Positions 6,769 through 11,123 of a stretch of 11,123 nt of DNA are shown here, piece by piece; within the stretch, counting starts at the first letter, position 1; each line of letters starts with the position of its first letter. This DNA comes from Lachnospiraceae bacterium (lineage in GTDB: Bacteria; Bacillota; Clostridia; Lachnospirales; Lachnospiraceae): NCBI GenBank assembly GCA_021200345.1, contig JAJQGR010000098.1:887-12009 (forward strand), written 5' to 3'. Both the position numbers and the translations under genes were made by a program. The notes under the pieces were generated by a model that did no database searches, had not been told where the DNA came from, and saw only the letters and a list, made by a program, of their open reading frames with translations.

Positions 6769-6797
6769 ATAGTAACTCAAATTAGGAAAAACTGCAA
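6769..6797 (-). promoter_or_regulatory. Putative aspS promoter
   Basis: Read on the minus strand, TTGCAG (6792-6797) and TACTAT (6769-6774) are separated by 17 bases. The -35 is weak, the -10 acceptable. It would start transcription around 6762 and give a short leader of about 30 bases. No T-box specifier or antiterminator motif is seen. Confidence 0.35.
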
Positions 6798-6927
6798 CTG
6801 GAAATTGAAGACGACTTAACACTATTCGCAGCATCATCCGCAGCTGACCTGCTGAAAGCCTATTTGACTTTTCCTATTCGTTATGATAACCTGACCGTAA
6901 ATAAAACGCAGGAAGGTTCAATAAAAT
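6775..6927. other. Divergent intergenic region between aspS and the glycosyltransferase gene
   Basis: It holds TTGACT at 6864-6869, a possible -35 for the rightward gene, with a perfect GTTAT-G-ATAAC palindrome at 6880-6890 overlapping the expected -10 zone. No good -10 hexamer sits at 16-18 bases, so the rightward promoter is uncertain. A short CAGC/GCTG stem lies at 6841-6854. No RNA gene or riboswitch is recognised. Confidence 0.3.
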
Positions 6928-7827
6928 ATGGCTACTTTGACTGTATTTACCCCGGCCTACAACCGGGCAAAGCTGCTGGAACGCTGCTATGAGAGCATGA
7001 AACGGCAGACGAACAAGAATTTCATCTGGATGATTATCGATGACGGTTCCGTTGACAATACAAGGGAGCTGGCGGAAGGCTGGGTGGAATCTGAGAAGAA
7101 TTTTTCGGTAGAATATTACTATAAGGAAAACGGCGGCAAGTACACGGCGTACAATGAGGCAATAGCGCACATTGAGACAGAATTGTGTGTATGCATTGAT
7201 TCTGACGATTATATGCCGGACGACGCGGTGGAGAAAATATTATCTTTCTGGGACGAAAACGGGTCGGAAGAATATGCGGGAATTGTAGGTCTGGATTATT
7301 ACGCGGATGGAAGAGGAATTGTGGGTGGAGATCCCCTTCCCGACCAAAAATCCGTGAATTTGATTGATCTGCTGATTGGGAAATACCCGATCCATAACGG
7401 AGACCGGACAGATGTAGTACGAACAGATCTGTATAAGCGCTTCGCCCCGATGAAGGTTTTTCCAGGGGAGAAATATTTTGAAACCCATTATCTGCATTTA
7501 CAAATCAGTCAGACTTATGATTTCCTTGTGATGAATGAGAATCTCAGGTTTGTAGAATATCAGGAGGATGGGCTTAGCTCTAATGTTTTCAAACTATATC
7601 GAAACAGTCCCAACTGCTTTGCTGAGACGCGGAAACTCTATCTGAGCTTTCAGGGAACGTCTCTGAAATTCAGGTTTCGCCATTCGATTCATCTTGTGTC
7701 CAGTTGTATCCTGGCGGGAAAGTTTTCGAAGGTATTAAGGGAATCTCCGTGCCCGTTCATTACATTCCTGGCCATTCCCTTTGGAGTGTTATTGACACTG
7801 TATATTTTGTATAAAACAAAAAATTAA
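6928..7827 (+). CDS. Family 2 glycosyltransferase with C-terminal membrane segment
   Basis: A 299-residue GT2 (GT-A fold) enzyme that transfers a sugar from a nucleotide-sugar donor. The N-terminal FTPAYNRA (7-14), the nucleotide-binding MIIDDGS (35-41) and the metal-binding CIDSDDY (D91-S-D93-D94) are all present and in the normal order. NGGKYTAYNEAI (69-80) is also typical of this family. The last 25 residues (about 275-299) are hydrophobic with a basic end, suggesting membrane attachment with the catalytic domain in the cytoplasm. Donor and acceptor are unknown; the likely role is in cell-surface polysaccharide or glycolipid synthesis. The gene stands alone: no other glycan gene is adjacent, and the aspS gene before it runs the other way. 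AGGAAGG at 6910-6916 is 11 bases from the ATG, a slightly long spacing. Confidence 0.85.
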   Translation: MATLTVFTPAYNRAKLLERCYESMKRQTNKNFIWMIIDDGSVDNTRELAEGWVESEKNFSVEYYYKENGGKYTAYNEAIAHIETELCVCIDSDDYMPDDAVEKILSFWDENGSEEYAGIVGLDYYADGRGIVGGDPLPDQKSVNLIDLLIGKYPIHNGDRTDVVRTDLYKRFAPMKVFPGEKYFETHYLHLQISQTYDFLVMNENLRFVEYQEDGLSSNVFKLYRNSPNCFAETRKLYLSFQGTSLKFRFRHSIHLVSSCILAGKFSKVLRESPCPFITFLAIPFGVLLTLYILYKTKN

Positions 7828-7862
7828 GAAAATCTTAAAACATATCCTGCTGTATTTTAAGA
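7824..7862. promoter_or_regulatory. Three TTAAGA half-sites before the two-component genes
   Basis: TTAAGA occurs at 7824-7829, inverted (TCTTAA) at 7833-7838, and again at 7857-7862. The first two make the dyad TTAAGA-AAA-TCTTAA overlapping the glycosyltransferase stop codon. The second and third make the 8-bp inverted repeat TCTTAAAA (7833-7840)/TTTTAAGA (7855-7862). A further TTTTAATGAA lies at 7871-7880. They may be operators for the downstream OmpR-family regulator or a weak terminator of the glycosyltransferase gene. The region is AT-rich, so chance is not excluded. No clear promoter was found in it. Confidence 0.35.
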
Positions 7863-7906
7863 ATAATGCGTTTTAATGAAAAAGAAGAGAAAATACGGGG
7901 GCGTTT

Positions 7907-8599
7907 ATGGATAAAATTTTGATTTGTGACGATGACAGAGAGATTGTGGAGGCGATCTCCATTTATCTGTCCCAGGAAGGCTTTCAGATTTTGAAAGCAT
8001 ACGATGGGCTGGAGGCACTTGAGATTGCCAGAAAGGAGCCTGTGCGGCTGATACTTCTGGATATTATGATGCCCAGGCTTGACGGCATTCGCGCGGCGGT
8101 GAAAATCCGGGAGTTTTCTTCTGTTCCCATTATATTCCTTTCCGCCAAGTCTGAAGATACAGATAAGATTCTGGGCCTGAATATCGGCGCTGACGATTAT
8201 ATTACGAAACCTTTTAATCCGCTGGAGCTGGTGGCAAGAGTGAAAAGCCAGCTCAGACGTTATACCACCCTGGGCAGCCTGCACAAGGAAAATCATTCTG
8301 TTTATCAGGTGGGGGACCTGGTGGTGGACGATCAGGCAAGGGAGGTCAGAGTGGATGGAGAGAGCATCAAGCTGACACCCATCGAATACAATATTTTACT
8401 GCTGCTGGTCAGAAACGCGGGAAAGGTGTTTTCCATTCGCCAAATTTATGAAAATATCTGGAATGAGGAGGCTGTGGGCGCCGATAATACGGTGGCGGTA
8501 CATATCAGGCATATCAGGGAAAAGATTGAGATCAATCCCAGAGAACCGAAATATTTAAAGGTAGTCTGGGGTGTGGGCTATAAGATTGAGAAACTGTAG
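7907..8599 (+). CDS. OmpR/PhoB-family response regulator
   Basis: A 230-residue transcription regulator. The receiver domain (residues 1 to about 115) has the acidic pocket D8-D9, phospho-acceptor D52 in LLDIMMPRLDG, the conserved S79 and K101 in TKPF. All are intact, so it should be switched by phosphorylation. A linker of about 20 residues leads to a Trans_reg_C winged-helix domain (about 130-230) with LTPIEYNILLLL, the recognition region AVHIRHIREKIE, and the closing VVWGVGYKIEKL. It is followed by its sensor kinase, whose ribosome-binding site overlaps this stop codon. It is of the VanR-like/PhoB-like type, but its targets are unknown. The site before the start is a GGGGG run at 7897-7901, 5 bases away, which is unusual but serviceable. 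Confidence 0.95.
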   Translation: MDKILICDDDREIVEAISIYLSQEGFQILKAYDGLEALEIARKEPVRLILLDIMMPRLDGIRAAVKIREFSSVPIIFLSAKSEDTDKILGLNIGADDYITKPFNPLELVARVKSQLRRYTTLGSLHKENHSVYQVGDLVVDDQAREVRVDGESIKLTPIEYNILLLLVRNAGKVFSIRQIYENIWNEEAVGADNTVAVHIRHIREKIEINPREPKYLKVVWGVGYKIEKL

Positions 8600-8604
8600 G
8601 AGGG
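8598..8604 (+). promoter_or_regulatory. Ribosome-binding site of the kinase, overlapping the regulator stop codon
   Basis: AGGAGGG at 8598-8604 shares AG with the TAG stop of the regulator. The GTG at 8616 is 11 bases downstream and in the only frame that stays open to the window end. This arrangement suggests translational coupling. Confidence 0.7.
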
Positions 8605-8615
8605 AAAAGCTTCCG

Positions 8616-11123
8616 GTGAAAAAAAGAACCTCAAAACAGGTAAAAAGAAAGCCTTTTCTGTCGTCGGGAAAGCGTATGCTTTTGGCAGTCAGCCAGCAGA
8701 TCTGCGGAGTGCTGGCGCTTTTGTGCGCCGTGGTCGTGATCACGAACTGCACTGTTTACGTGCAGACGAACCTTTCCTCCGAGGAAAAGACGGTGATTGT
8801 TTTTAATCCTTTTGAGGAGAAAAAAGAGGTCATGATCCAGTACAGCGGAAGTGTGGCGGAGGAGGGACTTCAGAATGTGCTGGAGTTTGTGGCTATCCGC
8901 ACCCAGATGGAGGAAAACGGCCTCTATTCCGCCAGTAAAGAGATTTCCATTACAGATTATTATAACCGCCGCACAGTAAGAAGTGAGTACGAGTTCCCGG
9001 AGGCTGTATACAGGCTGGAGGACCTGCTGCGCTGGTATCAGTACGGCGGGCTGGAATACACACAGAATTCTCTGTATTTTATGGAGGATGGCAGTGTGAT
9101 CGCCGATCGGGAGAGAAAAACCGCTGACAGCGGGGAGGAGACAACGGTAGTATATGAGACAGAGGAGGGTGCTCTGGCAAAACAGGATTCAGATTTGACA
9201 GAAGAGCTGCCCCGGTCTCAGGATACCATGACGATGACCATGGAAGAGCGCGAAGAGACAGCGCCGCAGGAGGAATCATTTATATCCGGCGGGGAAGAGG
9301 TGAAGCCCCCTCTTTCGACCGTGGAGGAAATGGAAGAGCAGAAGCTTACAGCTGTAAGCAGCACTGACAGAATGGTATACAACACTTTCCTGACGGTGGA
9401 TGGGAAAACACTGGAGGAAATTGCCGGTTCCGCGGATGAATACTGGGAACTGATCCGGCAGCTGGAAAGCTGCATGGAGGATTTAAGCTACAATTATGCG
9501 TTGTATCTGGAATATCAGGAGACACTGGGCAGTGACAGCACCATCCAGTATTATGTGCAGACGAATGATGAGGAAGGCACCTGCTTTACCAACCTGAACT
9601 TTACCTGGCAGGAGAGCGGCCTGACCGCAAATTCCTATTTCCAGAGCAGGGAGGCGTGGATTTGCTATACTCACTCCGGTACCCGCATCAGCGATATGCT
9701 GGCAGAATACGGCATTCGTCCGAGCATGGTGGTTTCTCTTCTGAAAAAATATCCTTACGCTTATGATGTGGAAACAGAGGTGTGGATTTCTTTCAGTTCC
9801 GATGAACTGCAGGAGGCCACAGTGGCGATGGATGATCTGTATGATGGCTGGAATCCGCAGAAAATGATCGCTTTGCTGGGCGCCTGCGCGGTTTTGATCG
9901 CTTATGATCTGCTGGTGCTGATTTACCGGTTGTCCACTACCGGGAAAAAGATGGATGAAAGCGGGCAGGTCTATATTGAGTGCAGATGGGGCGATGGGCT
10001 GTATCTGGAGCTTTGGCTGATATGTATCCTGGCTTTGACTGCGGCAATTGGTGCAGGAGGCTGCAAGGCGGCAGAATACCTGATAACTCAAAATATAAGC
10101 ATGAGTGAGCTGTCTGTCTGGATTTATTGTCTGACAGCAACGATCTCACTGTTTTTGAATGTTTCTTTAACGGAATTGCTGTGCAGTATGGCCCGCAGGA
10201 TCAGAGCCGGAATGGTATTCCGTCAGAGTTTCCTCTGGCATCTGATTACATGGTTGAAGACACAATGCCGGAAAGGCATTGCCATCGTCAGGAAAGAGAC
10301 GCTCAAACGTAGAGATTCCTATTATGCCCATGCGGGGATTCTTTCCCGGAGCGTGGGAACCCTCCTGCGGGAAAATCTGGCGCTGCTTGCTGCAGCCGGA
10401 GCGGCCGCGACTGGCCTGCTGCTTGGAAGAACATGGCTTCTTGTGGGCGGTGCGGTGCTGTTTTTTTGGATATTAATTCTGGTGATGGGAAAAAAATACC
10501 GCCTGACGCTGGAAAAGGAACAGATTATCCATGATATCGGTCTGATTGTGGATGGCGATCCGGTGCAGATTAATACTGAGAATCTGATGCCGGAAAATAA
10601 GCAGCTGGCGGACAGTGTGAACACCATTGGCAAGGGGATTCAGCAGGCGGTGGAGCAGTCAGTGAAGGATGAAAGACTGAAGGCCGAGCTTTTGACCAAT
10701 GTGAGTCATGATATTAAAACGCCGCTGACCTCAATTATCAGTTATGTGGATTTGCTGAAAAGAGAAGATCTGGGAGACAACGAGACAGCCCGGGAATATC
10801 TGGAGATTTTGGATAATAAGTCCAATAAGCTGAAGCAGCTGATTCTGGATCTGATTGAGATCAGCAAGATCAACAGTGGAAGTCTGGAATATGAGATTGC
10901 TCCTTTAAAACTCCACGAGCTGATGCTGCAGGCTATGGGAGAGTATGAGGATAAGCTTTCAGACCATCATCTGAAGCTGGTATATAATAACCGCTGTGAG
11001 GAAGCTGTCATTGAGGCGGACGCCAGGCGCCTTTGGCGTGTGGTGGATAATCTGATGTCCAATGTCTGTAAATATTCTCTGGAAGGAACCAGAGTGTATG
11101 TGGATGTGTGGGAGTCCGAAGGA
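8616..11123 (+). CDS. Sensor histidine kinase, 3' end beyond the window
   Basis: An uninterrupted frame of 836 codons with no stop, cut by the window edge. It starts at a GTG, about 20 basic residues before the first membrane segment (21-45). A large extracytoplasmic region of about 370 residues follows (46-416). It has an acidic, Glu/Thr-rich low-complexity stretch at about 165-250. Further hydrophobic segments lie near 417-438, 463-483, 499-522, 586-604 and 607-626, so about six spans in all. The kinase core follows: H-box NVSHDIKTPLTS with H698, the coiled dimerisation helices, and the ATPase N-box VVDNLMSNVCKYS (N812, N816). The G boxes lie past the window end. It is the cognate partner of the regulator upstream. 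No known sensor domain was recognised; the ligand is unknown. Confidence 0.92.
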   Translation, partial: MKKRTSKQVKRKPFLSSGKRMLLAVSQQICGVLALLCAVVVITNCTVYVQTNLSSEEKTVIVFNPFEEKKEVMIQYSGSVAEEGLQNVLEFVAIRTQMEENGLYSASKEISITDYYNRRTVRSEYEFPEAVYRLEDLLRWYQYGGLEYTQNSLYFMEDGSVIADRERKTADSGEETTVVYETEEGALAKQDSDLTEELPRSQDTMTMTMEEREETAPQEESFISGGEEVKPPLSTVEEMEEQKLTAVSSTDRMVYNTFLTVDGKTLEEIAGSADEYWELIRQLESCMEDLSYNYALYLEYQETLGSDSTIQYYVQTNDEEGTCFTNLNFTWQESGLTANSYFQSREAWICYTHSGTRISDMLAEYGIRPSMVVSLLKKYPYAYDVETEVWISFSSDELQEATVAMDDLYDGWNPQKMIALLGACAVLIAYDLLVLIYRLSTTGKKMDESGQVYIECRWGDGLYLELWLICILALTAAIGAGGCKAAEYLITQNISMSELSVWIYCLTATISLFLNVSLTELLCSMARRIRAGMVFRQSFLWHLITWLKTQCRKGIAIVRKETLKRRDSYYAHAGILSRSVGTLLRENLALLAAAGAAATGLLLGRTWLLVGGAVLFFWILILVMGKKYRLTLEKEQIIHDIGLIVDGDPVQINTENLMPENKQLADSVNTIGKGIQQAVEQSVKDERLKAELLTNVSHDIKTPLTSIISYVDLLKREDLGDNETAREYLEILDNKSNKLKQLILDLIEISKINSGSLEYEIAPLKLHELMLQAMGEYEDKLSDHHLKLVYNNRCEEAVIEADARRLWRVVDNLMSNVCKYSLEGTRVYVDVWESEG

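Noticed and set aside
6733..6927. T-box or other tRNA-sensing leader for aspS
   Set aside because: The region has no T-box antiterminator sequence, specifier loop or terminator, and the predicted leader is only about 30 bases.
6784..6990. Open frame of about 68 codons through the divergent intergenic region, possibly a gene remnant
   Set aside because: It lacks an ATG and a ribosome-binding site, is no longer than chance allows, shows no recognisable motif and overlaps the glycosyltransferase start in another frame.

Overview
The window looks like a chromosomal segment from a low-to-moderate G+C Firmicute, most likely a Clostridia/Lachnospiraceae-type gut anaerobe. The reasons are the Gram-positive style ribosome-binding sites (GGAGG variants), the clostridial forms of the encoded families (FucI-like isomerase, membrane-anchored PrsA/SurA-like foldase, CLS with an N-terminal PLDc_N domain, archaeal-type AspRS), and an OmpR-family regulator followed at once by a multi-spanning sensor kinase. 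This is inferred from protein character, not from a database comparison. I see no rRNA, tRNA, CRISPR array, insertion sequence or phage gene.

Layout. Bases 120-1595 (+): FucI/AraA-superfamily isomerase-like protein with a near-consensus promoter in front. Bases 1596-1842: a promoter and a roughly 147-nt leader with three stem-loops. Bases 1843-3012 (+): membrane-anchored, very acidic SurA/PrsA-like foldase whose parvulin-like region lacks recognisable catalytic histidines. Bases 3013-3185: intergenic stretch with a 15-bp long-range inverted repeat that encloses a second stem. Bases 3186-4736 (+): cardiolipin synthase. Bases 4799-5302 (+): GreA-type transcript cleavage factor, closed by a strong intrinsic terminator at 5309-5350. 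Bases 5398-6732 (-): archaeal/eukaryotic-type AspRS, convergent with greA. Bases 6733-6927: divergent regulatory region. Bases 6928-7827 (+): family 2 glycosyltransferase with a C-terminal membrane segment. Bases 7907-8599 and 8616 to the window end (+): two-component system, with the kinase cut off by the window edge just after its N-box.

How the genes fit together. Several act at the cell envelope (foldase, cardiolipin synthase, membrane-tethered glycosyltransferase, sensor kinase with about 370 extracytoplasmic residues), but apart from the response regulator/kinase pair nothing shows that they form one pathway. The regulator and kinase are translationally coupled: the kinase ribosome-binding site overlaps the regulator stop codon. 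GreA and AspRS are housekeeping functions.

The best candidates for something under-described are the two structured non-coding regions before the foldase and cardiolipin synthase genes, the non-canonical specificity positions of the AspRS, the three TTAAGA half-sites before the two-component system, and the large kinase sensor region with its acidic insert. I did not find convincing evidence of an entirely new multi-gene system.
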